Below are positions 49,901 through 62,800 of a DNA stretch of 64,000 nucleotides, one piece after another. Within the stretch, counting starts at the first letter, position 1. Every line of letters begins with the position of its first letter. The stretch is from Acanthosoma haemorrhoidale (Eukaryota > Arthropoda > Insecta > Hemiptera > Acanthosomatidae): the NCBI GenBank assembly GCA_930367205.1, contig OV884009.1, positions 98,849,189-98,913,188 of the forward strand, in the 5' to 3' direction. A program made the position numbers and the translations under genes. A model generated the notes under the pieces. It saw nothing but the letters and a program-made list of their open reading frames with translations, made no database searches and was not told where the DNA came from.

Positions 49901-52900
49901 TTTTTTTTTAATTTGTAAATAAATTAATTTTGCTGTCATATAACAATCTATCTTGTTTTGTTGGTTATAAATTGAGTTATATTTTTTAAAATGTGTTTTT
50001 ACATATCAAGCAGAATTACTTTAATAGAATGATAAGTTGTGTACTGTTGTCAGAAACATGTTTTAACTGAGTAGTGTTCATATTTTTCTTATTTATATAT
50101 ATACTGTTATTGAGATCATATATAAATAAATATTAGGATATGAACTAGAAATGTACATATTGAACAAGGAAATGTAATATATTTTTACGAAAGTATGTTC
50201 ACGTTATAATAGAGTTGGTGCAAAATATGTTTACCCTTCTTTTTTTTTTTATTTATTTATTATTATTTTTGAATTTTAGTGTAGTGCAGTAAGGAAACTT
50301 TATAAGTAATATATTGTGGAAGGGTAACATTTTACTAGTGTCTGGTTTTGTTTTAGGTTGTTTTGAAGTTATAATGATTGTACCAAAAGGGTAATATATT
50401 TATCAGTCAAGTAATTGTTTATTTTAAAAATATTTCTTACCTCTCTTTTTTCTTAAAACTATACATTTATGTGCAAATCCTATAAAATTTAGTATAAACA
50501 TACATAGTAATCAAGTTATAACCATGGTATAAGGTTTCCTTCCTCTTAGTTGATGATGGAGCTGAAGTACTAGTTTAGTTATTACCTAACGACTTTAATT
50601 ATGTTTTATTTTATTCATTGGAAGAAAATATTTGTATTTTGTCAAGGGTAATAGCTTTAGTAAACCAGATTAGTGACATCTTCCTACAATTTTAACATAA
50701 TTAGTAATGACTATCTTGTTATTACTACTTAATTGAATCCCTCCTTTCATCATGTAAACAGTGTAATGAGTATATCTATAAGTGAATGTTGGGACATTCG
50801 CAAGAACAGATTGTAAATTTAGTTTTGGACAGTAAACCTGCGCCATGGTCTGCAATGAAAGGAATGAGAAAATAATTTTCATAACATATTAAAATGAATT
50901 TTACAAAAATTAGATACTGGACTGGGCATCCAAGGAAGTGTGGTGTCCGTCTCCCCCCCCCCCTCTTTTAAATTATGATTAATTTTATTTGCTATTCTAT
51001 ATTTTCACTAATTAGTATCACTGACTAAAATTGTATCCATTATTAAATAAATCTAATTTATTTTTAGATACTAATAAACATGTAAATGGGCCTGGTCATG
51101 TAAAGGTAAATATTTTCAACCCATACCACCCCCCCATGTTGAAAAAGAAGAACTTATTAATTAGCTTCTAATTTGTAAAATGTTGTTCCTATATTTTTTT
51201 GATTTTGGTGCTCAACCTTCCCCTTATTGTCAGAATTGTAATGTATAAACAAAAAGGAATGTGCAGGCAGGCTTTCATATTTTGGGTTATTTGTAATTTA
51301 TTAACTAAAACTCATCTGATAACCCAGGAAAAAAGTTTGAAAAATAATTGAGAATTATAAATAAAAAACACATATTTGTTATTTTAACTCTGTGGATACA
51401 AACTAGTAATTATTTGTCATTTAAAATTATCTTACAAACAAAATCTCAGGATGGATTTACAAATTTAAAAAAAAAGTACCAAATTTGCTTCTTTACTTTT
51501 TTGATTGTGCATGGACAATCAGATATTCTCATCTATTACTGATTCGTCTAATCTTAATATTTATTCATTGGTTACGATAGAGGCTGATTTAGATTTCAAC
51601 TAAATTTTTCAGTTAATCATGCGCAATGATATATTCTCAGCTATTAGTGATTCTTGCAGTATTGGGATCGATCTATGGGTTTGGGAGGGTGCGGATTTCC
51701 ATTCTTTAGTTAAGCTTTCTATTGTGCATGTGAAATGGGATATTCTCAGCTATTACTAATATTTTTAATCATGGGTTAAAAAATATATAAATGTAAAATT
51801 TTAATAAAAAATCATATAAATAATCTATTTTCATTTCACAAATAATTTTTTGTGATACTCAAAATAAAAATAGGGAAAGCATATATTGATTTGTATTAAC
51901 AATGTGCAACACAGTCAAATATTAATCAAAAAAACATACAGTTTAAAGAACAGACGAAAATTTTGTTACTTAACACATGACTAATCGTTATCTATTTGTT
52001 GCCTAATAAATTATAACTTATTATACAATTCACAATACAAGGTATTTTAATTTGGGAAGTTGTAGCTGGTGGGCTAGAATGAGCCGTGTTAACCAGGCCT
52101 GAAATGGTTCATTAGTTGGGTGGGTGCCCTCCCTCCATGTACTTACTGTTCAGCTCTGGCTGTTCCAGATAAGGTAGGATCTGTGTGCCAACAGGAGGCT
52201 TCTATCATGGTACATCTCATAGCACCAACTATACATAGCAAGGCACATCTAATGGGGTTATGCTAAACTTCTAAAATAGGTCACATTTGCCTCTTGTTAA
52301 GTCAAAAAGTGTAAGATCAAAAAGGGTGTAGGAATATTAGAAAAATAAGAAAACAACATGTTTTTTAAAAATTGTATGGAAGTGGGAAGTGAATTGGGAA
52401 GCTGAAGCATATCAAAATGCATTAGGTATAAAAATCTAAATAAGGAATTGTATATTAAAAACTAATGTGCATAACAAAAAATCAGCACTTTTCAGAAACT
52501 ATAGATCTTTCCATTAATCGGAATAATCAGAAACAGCAAAACATTTCCTGTATCTATCAGTACAAAATGTACAAAAAAACAACAAAAAAAGTTTCAATTT
52601 TAATTAGAATTTTTAAAGTTTAGTAGTGCAGTACTTAATTCAATTATGCTAATTATAATTGTAAATTACTTCGTAATGAATTATATGTAGGGAAATAATT
52701 CTGAAATCCAAGTGTAAATGATTAAAAATAACTAATTATGACAAACTCTGAATCCAAGATAGTGAATAGTAGCAATCGAAAAGGAACTAAAAGTAAACCA
52801 GTTTCCTTCAAGAATGTCTGAAATACTTTCAGGATCAGTTAATTATAGACAATATAACATGAATTTGGAAGTGATATATGAAATAGCAGTTATTATTATG

Positions 52901-53400
52901 TTATAAAAAAAATCTAAATAAATCCAGTAAAGTAATATTTATCTCTTAATTGGAAGTCATGACTAACCGTTAGTTATGGGTTTTTATGTTAACTATTTTT
53001 CACATAACTAATTGTAACTATTAAATTTTTTATAGGAAACATGTTAACAATCAATTCTACAATTTTTCTGAAATAATTGAAGCTCTAATAAAAATTACAA
53101 ATAATCAAATAAAAGTTTAAGTGTATCTGTCAAATAACAAATAACTTCACACTCGAAATAATCAATCACATAACGAATACATTTTTATTTGAATAATCCT
53201 CAACTCCTTCAACACTCAATAAAAACATGTTGCTGTTTTTAATTTGTTTTTCACCAGGTAAAATAGTTTAATTTTATTTAAACAAACATTATTTTTTTGT
53301 CCTCAAAGTTTAATGGGCTAAAAAATCAAATCAAATAAACTATATACACTCTTTATTTCAATCAATAATAAATAGGAATATCATAGGTAATAAATGTATT
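46988..53400. other. Very AT-rich sequence between the converging genes
   Basis: No coding segment is recognised in about 6.4 kb. It could include the distal 3' UTR of either gene. A C11 run lies at 50953-50963. A degenerate three-copy 109-bp repeat lies at about 51515-51765. A patch at 52040-52290 is less AT-rich but has no open frame with a motif. Confidence 0.45.
51515..51765. repeat. Degenerate tandem repeat, about 109-bp period, three copies
   Basis: A core like GATATTCTCAGCTATTACT occurs at about 51522, 51630 and 51740, each preceded by TTGTGCATG- or ATGCGCAATG-like sequence. Spacing is about 109 bp. The units are diverged, so the array is old. Confidence 0.6.
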
Positions 53401-53685
53401 ACATTATTAGTCAATGTGTTTATTCCCCAGAACATTGTTTAATTTATATAAAAGGTATTTATTCTTTTTTGTTATAACTTTTTTACATACCACATATCTT
53501 AAATATTTCAGAAGATCCATTCTTTAAATGATAAAATACATACAAGTAAATACACATATATATATAAACAATTTAGAACATATACAGACATAAAAACCTA
53601 TCAACTTATGTATGTACAAGTATATTTACATATAATTACATTTCAATGTATTATTCTGAATACATTTGTTTTTTTTCCCATAATA

Positions 53686-53816
53686 CTATAGTCTTATTGT
53701 AAATACTCCACTTTGTTTGGATTGTGCATATATCACAGAATCATGTATGCTCGGGAAGACTAGGACTGATGTATCCTTAATGACATTACGCAATCTTAAA
53801 ATATCAGTCGCATCAC
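53686..53816 (-). CDS. SLC26-like last coding exon
   Basis: 131 nt, entering in phase 1 and ending with the TAG at 53688-53686. TSVLVFPSIHDSVIYAQSK is the conserved last helix of SLC26 STAS domains (family pattern F-P-T/S-V/I-H-D-A/S-V). Acceptor TGTTTAAG ends at 53817. It is separated from the previous exon by a 3.66-kb intron full of foreign DNA, yet phase and homology both agree. Confidence 0.9.
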
Positions 53817-56800
53817 CTTAAACAGAGAGATGTGATTATTATAATTAAAATGTAATATTTTAGTTGCGATTGAAAGCAAAATTTCACATAGTATAAAAGT
53901 TTTAAGCTGATTATTATTTAAATTCCTGACATTTATTTCTGGATTGAATTACAAAGTTATTCATCATCATGATGAACAGCTCTGCAACCCACTAATAAGT
54001 TAAGGTCTCCTATATCAGCCTTCCCCGCTTTTCTTGACTCGTACAAATATCAATAAGAATATTTTATTTTGTATTACCATGATATATCCATATCAAAATT
54101 CTTATCATTGGGTGGTGGCTTCATATTTGCTTCTTTAGAAGTTCAGATGCAATATCACACTCCTCTCATCAAACACATATACGTTTAGAGTTACCTTAAA
54201 ACACTCCCCTCCATTAGGATAGGAACAGGTTTTTATCAGAGCAAGTTCCCTTCCTTGTCAAAACATATTGTAATCCTGAGTTGAAATAATTTAATTGTTC
54301 ATTAATTTTGTTGAAGAATGCATAGTGCTTGTAGCGACCGCTAACTACATAAGATAAAAAACCCTATACTCTATTGCATATATATTGTAAGCAAAAGTAA
54401 AATAACATGAACTAAATGTATTATAAACAAATGTAAATCATTGTAAAAGTGTTAAGCAATAAAAGGAGGAAGCCAACTAGTCATAAACGAGAAAGGGTCA
54501 CCAGCTGGCAGTCATAAACATGAAAGGGTCACCAGCTGGCAGTCATAAACATGAAAGGGTCACCAGCTGGCAGTCATAAACATGAAAGGGTCACCAGCTG
54601 GCAGTCATAAACTTAACAACCCTTTAGAGGGTACTTAAGGGAGGGCTACTGGCCCTGTTAGTTAGTCTCTTGGTCTCCTCATCAGCCTCCTCACGAGTCT
54701 CTCGCGACCTTTACTCGTGACGCTTGCTTGGTTTCCGCTCGAACTCTGAAAACTTGACTAATTCTTTATGAAACCTCAGTACCTCTTCTCTTGAACATAG
54801 TGCATTGTCGGGGCACATACCTATCATAAATGGAGTCAGATAGTAACGCCGTCATGGAACGATTGTCCATGTTATAAACTCAAACAATCCGCACTTGTCA
54901 CCAGGGTTAGGGTGATCAGGCACCTCCCTAGTGACGACCCGACTTTGCCCATTACAATATTTCAACTGTTCTCATACAGCAACTCTTTGTTCTGCAACTG
55001 GTGTATTTTCTGATGGTGGACATGCTTCATGGTTCTTCTTCTTGGCCAGTACACCTTCACTATGACCCTAGTGTAGTATTGAAGCATAGCTTTCTATGTG
55101 ATTAATTATCGTGCAGTCTGTCACCCATCGCTGCCTGTCAGCTGTGGTAACTTTCGCAACCTTCGGTTGCATTTCATTTGTTCAATCGTAAAAAGGACGG
55201 TGAATCATATTTATTGCATGAAATGGACCACAAATATCAGTTTTGTTATAATTATTTCTCAACATTTATCTGATGCCTATTCACCTAATTTAATATCCAA
55301 TTTCTTTAGGTAATCTTCACAAGGTCTTGAAGCCACTGGATCCAGCTCGTCCAAAAGTCCTTGATATCTACAAAATGGCAATGGGCAATAACTCCCATCT
55401 ACAATTTGTGAAAAGCCTATAGAATAAGAATTAATCTTCTGAAGTTGATCTGAAGTTGGTATACATAAGTAAAATGATCAACTATTTTCATTAAGAGGTC
55501 TTGTAACATTATAATTTAGATAGGTAATAAAATCAAGATAATCTGGAAATGATATGCGATTGATAACACAGAATTCAATTTGATGAAATCTTAGAAGGTT
55601 CAGAAATGGGTTTCTGCATAGAAAGAAACTCTGCACATTTTCTGACTATACATTGAATCTGTGAACTTGAAAAATCTTCCTAATAATAGTTTGTGAGGAA
55701 TTATTTAAAGAAACAGCCATCTGCAATAATATAAATTTGATTTAAACCACACCTGTATGATTTATTCCAGTAAACTTAAATAATAATAAACATCACAATA
55801 AAATGTAATAACATTGAATGTACAACGATTAGGATCTTTCAACATAAATTGATTAAAACCCATACTGGGTTAACAAAACATATCATTGGAATAGTTAATA
55901 ACTTGAAATTCATTCATACACTTTTTAAAATTTTCTGGCCTTGTTTCACCTAGTATAAAAGATGAAGAATATCTATAAGTTTTAAATTTTGAATGATATT
56001 TAATGGTAATAACAGAACTATCTTTTATTAATCTATAGGTGCACTAGACTCAATTAAAATGTTTGAATAATTTATATCCTCATCAGTACTGCAAGTATAA
56101 TTACTATAAATATAATCGATTGACATTCCATCTATATAAAGATATTCATATTCAAATTTTATAGGGTACATAATAACTAAATCACCACCAGAAGAGCTTA
56201 ATTCATACTTGGAAATAAAGTATTTCATTGCTTTTAATTTTTCATCATTAGTGGCTTCATTAGAAACACATTAAAGAGCAGCTTGGAAACATTTAAATTT
56301 TTTCATATACTGATTAACAGAAACTAAATGATATTTAGAATAACATTCAAGCATTCCTTATATGCCATTAACCCAAGCAGGAGCAGATAAAGTATTAAAA
56401 AATCGATTAGTAGAGACCATTATAACGATGAGAAAAATAAGATACAGGAACAAAATGAGAATTAAAAGCACGCCTCTACTGTGTTCTATAATAATTACAC
56501 CTCCTCTTCAGTAGAATCTTCTTCTATAAAAACAGTTTGGGTATCTTCCATGGCAGTAAAACAGTCAAGATAGAAATCCTGTAATATAGGAGTAGACGCG
56601 TTAATAACTTTAAAACAGGATATCAAAGCTGGTTTGCAATGGATGATTGGAAACTAAAATACAAGGAAGTTTTATTATAAAATCTATTTCAACTTCGTTC
56701 TTTTGGTTAATAGATAAACATTACCACCAAAAGCCAACTTCAATAATTCTATATAGTTAAGCTTAGCAGATACCTCGTCCCAAAACAACAATTTAAAATT

Positions 56801-59800
56801 ATCATTTAAACCATCAAAAGGATGAAGTCCTTTAACATGAATTACTCTATTACCCAGGTATTCAATTAATAAATTAACAAGTGTTGTTTTACCGACATTA
56901 GTACTACCAAAAATATAATGTTTCTTCTTAAAATAATAAGGGGTAGAAACAAAATTGGAACAACAATCAATATACCAATAACTAAAGGATTGGCCAATAA
57001 ACCATGGCCCTTACAGTGCTGCTCCTAAAAGCCTGGCACCTCTTCGAGTTGTGAAAGCTTCACTCCTTGTTAGCTATTGCTTATCCAAGATGGTATTCTC
57101 AGATATTTAAGCTCCAGAGAGAAGTGATTCATAACTTTCACACTCTTATAGCTGCTCAGTGTTAAATCTTTTTTTTTTTAACCCTGTGTGTTTTTACAAT
57201 AGATATATTCATGGACACACAACACATAGCCTTTTTTAAAACATTTGCACCCATAACTCTCCATACTCAGTCGTTGTTGAGAGAATTGTAGTAAAACCAG
57301 ACAGATTCTTTGTACTCTCTTAGCTGCGTTACAAGGCTTACGCAATGGTCTCTAGTGCCTGTGGTCGAACTATATCTAACCAGTTCCTCACACAAAGGAT
57401 TTATATTAGTTATAAATTATTTTTCAAATATATTTATTCAAAGTTCTTAGCACAATATAGTCCGTTGATGTTTTACCTGACATTCCTGCTAAATAAACTG
57501 CTCTGTTATCTCGTTGCATTTCAAAAATCAAAGATTTTAAGCAATCAGCCCCTGATGGGTCTATGTAAGTTAGAGATCTGAAGTCTAAAATAATTGTCTC
57601 CTGTAGAAAAATACAAAAATAATTATTTTAATTAAATATATATATATATATAGTTATGCATAAACAATAGCAAGACATAAGCAATTCATATGATATGAGA
57701 TGTGTGGTCCATGCACTAGTTGATCTCTCCCCAGGGTTAAATCCAAGAAAAGGAGTTGGAGAAGGTATTAATTTGGAGTATTTCCAAGTAAAATAGCTGA
57801 ATTTGATTGATTTATATGTTCACTCAACATAGAGGTATTCCTCACACATGTTTTAATATTTGATTAAATTTATTTAATATAAATAACATTCAGCCGTCTA
57901 AATAAAAATAAAAAAGTTATTTTTTATAAACTTTTCAAAACAAAATAATAAATTTTCTTCTAAAATTGGTAATATATAAGATAATTCTTATATAAAAATA
58001 TAAATTCAAATTAGATAAAATGATTTACAAGTGTATGTACCCTAGGTAGACAAGCTAGGAGGGTCATATTCAGAGAACCTAGAGGGAACCTCAATTCAGA
58101 TAAGACCAAGAATAGGCCTAGAGAATGGACACCTAAGGGAGAGGGAGGGAGAGTATATTCATTCAATATGCCACATCAAAGAAAGATTGTTTAGGTGGAG
58201 ATATACTGGACTTTGAAGACTCACATGCTGCGAGCATTCCATGTATGATCTAGCTATGTGAATATATCTCATTAACTTTCATAATATTATGGCCCGGCAC
58301 AAATGTATAATACCCCGAGTATATAGAAGTTATAAATAAACACACCATCAGGGCAGGACCAACAAGATTGTATAGGAAATTAAGTTATTTACAATTCATA
58401 CCAATTATTTTCTGTGATCTATGGGGCTTACATACATGACTGTTACATGTTGAACAACCTATATTCACTTTGGTATCGACTTCTCTTGAGCATATACTAG
58501 CACCATTTCTATCCTTTGTTTGCTTTTCTGACGTAGTCGCTTACTGGTGCAGACTCTGCTGCTGCTTCTACATCAATATCTTTATCAGCACCATTCACAT
58601 CGTAAATGTTTTCCGAGGCTTTCTTCACCATCTATAGCACCATTTTAGATCTAGCATTTAGAAAAGATGGGTTATTCTATCTCCTCATGGTTGGTTCAAC
58701 AAATAATTTACCTAGTGTCAGCTAAGTAAAAATCATATTTTTGTAAGAACCTCATTCCTACTCTGAATGAATGTTTACTCAGAAAACAAATGCATTCATT
58801 GCAGCTACATCAATGTTCATAAATAAAATTATTGGCCATCTGGTTGTTTGCCTCTTGCAAGTATATAAGCTGAATATTTTGTTAAGCGTATCTACTGCTC
58901 CCTTTGTTTTGTAGTAGTGAGGGATTATTGTAGGCTTGTTTTGCAGATCATCTTCCTCTATTTCAGCTTTGTAGTGCTCACAGGAAGTCAATACAACCAG
59001 GGAGGATTGAATACAAGTAAAGTATCGATACCAAGTACTTTTAGGCATCGATACTTTTCATTGGATACAAAGTATTTACTGATACTTTCATTTGATACCA
59101 AGTATGCATCAATACTTTTCATTTGATACCAAGCCTGCATCAATACTTTTCATCCGATACCAACGTATGCATCGATACTTTTCATTCAATACTAAACCTG
59201 TATCAATACTTTTCATTTGATACCAAGCCTGTATCAATAATTTTCATTCAATACCAAGCCTGTATCGATACTTTTCATTCAATACCAAGCCTGTATCAAT
59301 ACTTTTCATTCGACAACAAACCTTTATCGATACTTTTCATTCGATACCAAGCCTGTATCATACTTTTCATTCGACACAAACTAGGTATCAAAAAAGTACG
59401 CAGGTTTAACCTTTTAACAATTTTTAGGCTCAAGATTAAATTTTCAGAGAGGTATCGATACTTTTTAACAATGATACAAACAATCAAGTATCGATCGATG
59501 TATCGAACAAAAAAGTATCGATACTTTGTGTTATCGAATCATCCCTAAATACAACCCAAACAGTCACAGTGAATCTGAACTCATAAACGACTAATATCAC
59601 GGGGGTCCCAGAAGGACTCGACCTTGTTTTTATTTTTAAAAAAAATTTGTATAATGTGATGTCACTGTAAGTTTCATAGAAACTTTCTGATTTGGTTCAA
59701 GAGAGTTTAGAGAAAAAAAAGTCACTGAACTGCTGGAAAATTGGAGCACTTTTTTTGTAACTTTTCACTAACAAAATGGCAAGTTAGGATAAGGACCCCT

Positions 59801-62800
59801 GTGGTATTACCGAGGTAAATAAGAACTAGGACCCACAATTAACTTCGAGTGGATTCAAATAATTATTGTAAAGTTAGTAAATTAATTGGTTTTATTAAAT
59901 ACAAATTTTTAAAGTAAAAAAATCCTGAACGATAAATAAATAACCTCATAAATAAAATAAGGCCCTTATGCATTGCCTATGATTATTTTAATAACTTTGT
60001 TATTAAAAAACCTTTTTTTTTTTAATAACCCCTGTTATTACTTAAAATTTATATAATAAATATTATTATAATTTTTTTAATACCTAAGCCATGTTTTTAT
60101 GCTAGTTGTATTAAAACCATTATAACAACACACAATGTAAGAGTCGAAGTTGGATCATAATAATTTATTTTAGTGACCTTGTGTTAATAAAATCTTATCA
60201 TAATATAAGTAGATTTTAAAAGTATTTAAACTATAAATACCTGCAATGTTTCTGGAGACAAATTTTTATGAAGGTTAGTGTCTTCATTATTATTTTCTAA
60301 TAATTTTGTTATCTTGTTTTTAAAAAAGGATCTATTCACAAAATTAAGACATCCAGAATATCCTAAAATTTTAATTCCTGGCAAGTCAGCTGTCTAAAGA
60401 AAGTCATTGTGTTAAGATTCTTTTATATGCATTAAAATTGTGATTTATTGAACATAATTGATTAGGAATCCTTATTATATGTTCAATATAACTATTTTAT
60501 TCTATTGACCAACTGTAAATAAAGCTTGGATAAGTATCATCTCAACTATGTTACTATGAGCCATAAAAAAAACTAAGAAGAATATGAATGTGAAATATAC
60601 ATGCAATTTTTACAAGAACATATTGAAATTTTTATTATTCTGCCCGGTTGTTGTTTTTTCATAATTGTTAAAATATTCTTGCAAATATTAAAATTGGTGT
60701 ACTATTAATTTGTGTAATATAATATATTATATAGTTAATATTATTAACTTGTAATATTCAAATTTCAAACATTTTCCTTTGTTCTGGCTGGTTCAAGACT
60801 AGCACTTCTATCACATCACTTCCAAAGTGATGTGACCAGAAGCCACTGTTATAAACATAACATATGGATTCTTCATCCATTTACAATAACATATTGTCAC
60901 TGGAGGTATAAACTTGTTTATAAAGCAATTTATGATAATATCAATACAATGGATAATTTTGGTTTTTCAACTGTCTTGATGCTATCAAGAGCTTTCATCA
61001 TTGACTTCCTGAAGATCTCCCTTTAAAGTTTTATGAACCATTTTCTACCACTATATTTCTCAAAATGACAAATCAAGTACACCTTAGAGATTGATTCAAT
61101 TACTCAATGTACAGACGCAGACAGTAAACACTTACAGATTATTTCCATTAAAAGCACATAAATGTAAAATACGACTAAATTTCATGCAATACAACTTCTT
61201 ATTGGACATGAATAAATAAATTATAATTCAATATTACAATTAATATTGTATAATTATTACAACATTATGAACCGTCTGATAAACTGACATACCCATGTGA
61301 TACTAACACTCATTATATGGTATTACACACATTTAATATTCTACTGAAATCTGATGAATGAATATGATTATGTGACCATTGAAGATAAACAGCTTTTTTA
61401 TAGGTAAAATGATAATTTATACATTATTATGGCGTGATACAATGCCTACAACAAATAATGCATGATCAGTTTCCTTATATTTTCTCCTTTATTCCTTAAT
61501 ATACTTTTTATTTTATTTTATCAATCTTTCTTTTGTTAATTAATTTACTTTCTTTTGTTTACCTACTTTCCTTTACCTAAAAAGGAAAAAAAAAATCCTT
61601 GCTTTATTATTAGATTTTATTTCATATTTTCCTTTCTAACTTACCAAACCCTGTGGAAGGAGTTGAATGTATGCTCTGAGTGTTGTAATGTAAAAGATTA
61701 CTGAAATACCAACTTCATTGGAGCCTGGATGGGAGCACACTTACATTGAAAAAAATGGTGACCATCTCAGTTAGAAAAAAAAAGTTATAACGGACTATTG
61801 AGGTCATGAAGTAGATGGGAGCAGGTCAGGATGCATCTCTTCAACCTGATTTTTTGCACAGTAGGGCTAACAGCCTACCTACCAGGGATCATCTCATATT
61901 ACAGTCCTAATATGAAACTAGCAAATTATAAAAAATCAGAATTAACAAAAACATCCCCTTACCTTTGAATATTTGTCTACCTCCACATACAATTCGCTGT
62001 TGGGTATTCTTTGCAAGATATCAACCTTTGATCTTGCTCCTCTTAGAATTAAACTAATAATGGAGGCCATTATTCCAGCTAACAAGCCATATTCAATTTT
62101 CACTATAATTACAGTAAAGAAAGTGCAGAGCCATATGACACCATCAACTGACGAGGCTTTCCAAATCTCAATTATGTCCAGAGCTTGTATGAGCACTCCT
62201 TTCAGAGCAACAACAATTAAACTCGATAAAATGCACTGTAAACATTTTAAAACTGATTTAAAGTAGTTAGTTGTTTTATATAGCAATGTATGTATGTAAT
62301 GTTACATTCAATATAAATATTATTAGTAGATGTAAGCTATTTTAGTTTCAGTTTTAGAGAATTGAAAAAAAACAAAATTGCTGAAATGAGAAACCCAATC
62401 ACAGCAAAAACTTGTTTTCTCACAAACAAAGTTTATTCTGCTAAAACAAAATCTAATACGAAAAAATTCAATATTTTATTTAAATTTATTAGAGTAGAAT
62501 CAATAAACTAAAACGTGAATGCTTATAATTATTACATACCCTAGGTAAAGTCTCAAAGAATGGTCCAATCCACAGTAACACTACTAATAGAAGGCCACTG
62601 TTTATAAGGCTGGCTAGTTGTGTAACACCACCAACATTTTGTTGGATAGCACTTCGAGACAAGGATGCCGAAAAAGGAAGACATGAGAAGAAAGAACCAA
62701 ACAAATTCCCACAACCCTGAAATTAGTATGTAAATTAAAAATTAAATAACAAATAATTGGGGTAAGGTTATTTATAAGTTTATTTTAATGAAATAACTAG

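Noticed and set aside
59123..59548. 141-codon open frame on the + strand
   Set aside because: It is created by the 31-33 bp minisatellite, whose units lack stops in three rotating frames. The peptide simply cycles through repeats, so it is not a gene.
60811..60835. Perfect hairpin considered as a transcription terminator
   Set aside because: No T-tract follows, it lies inside a eukaryotic intron, and intrinsic terminators are not expected here. It is kept only as a hairpin.
61973..62266. 97-codon + strand frame
   Set aside because: It is antisense to a well-supported SLC26 exon.
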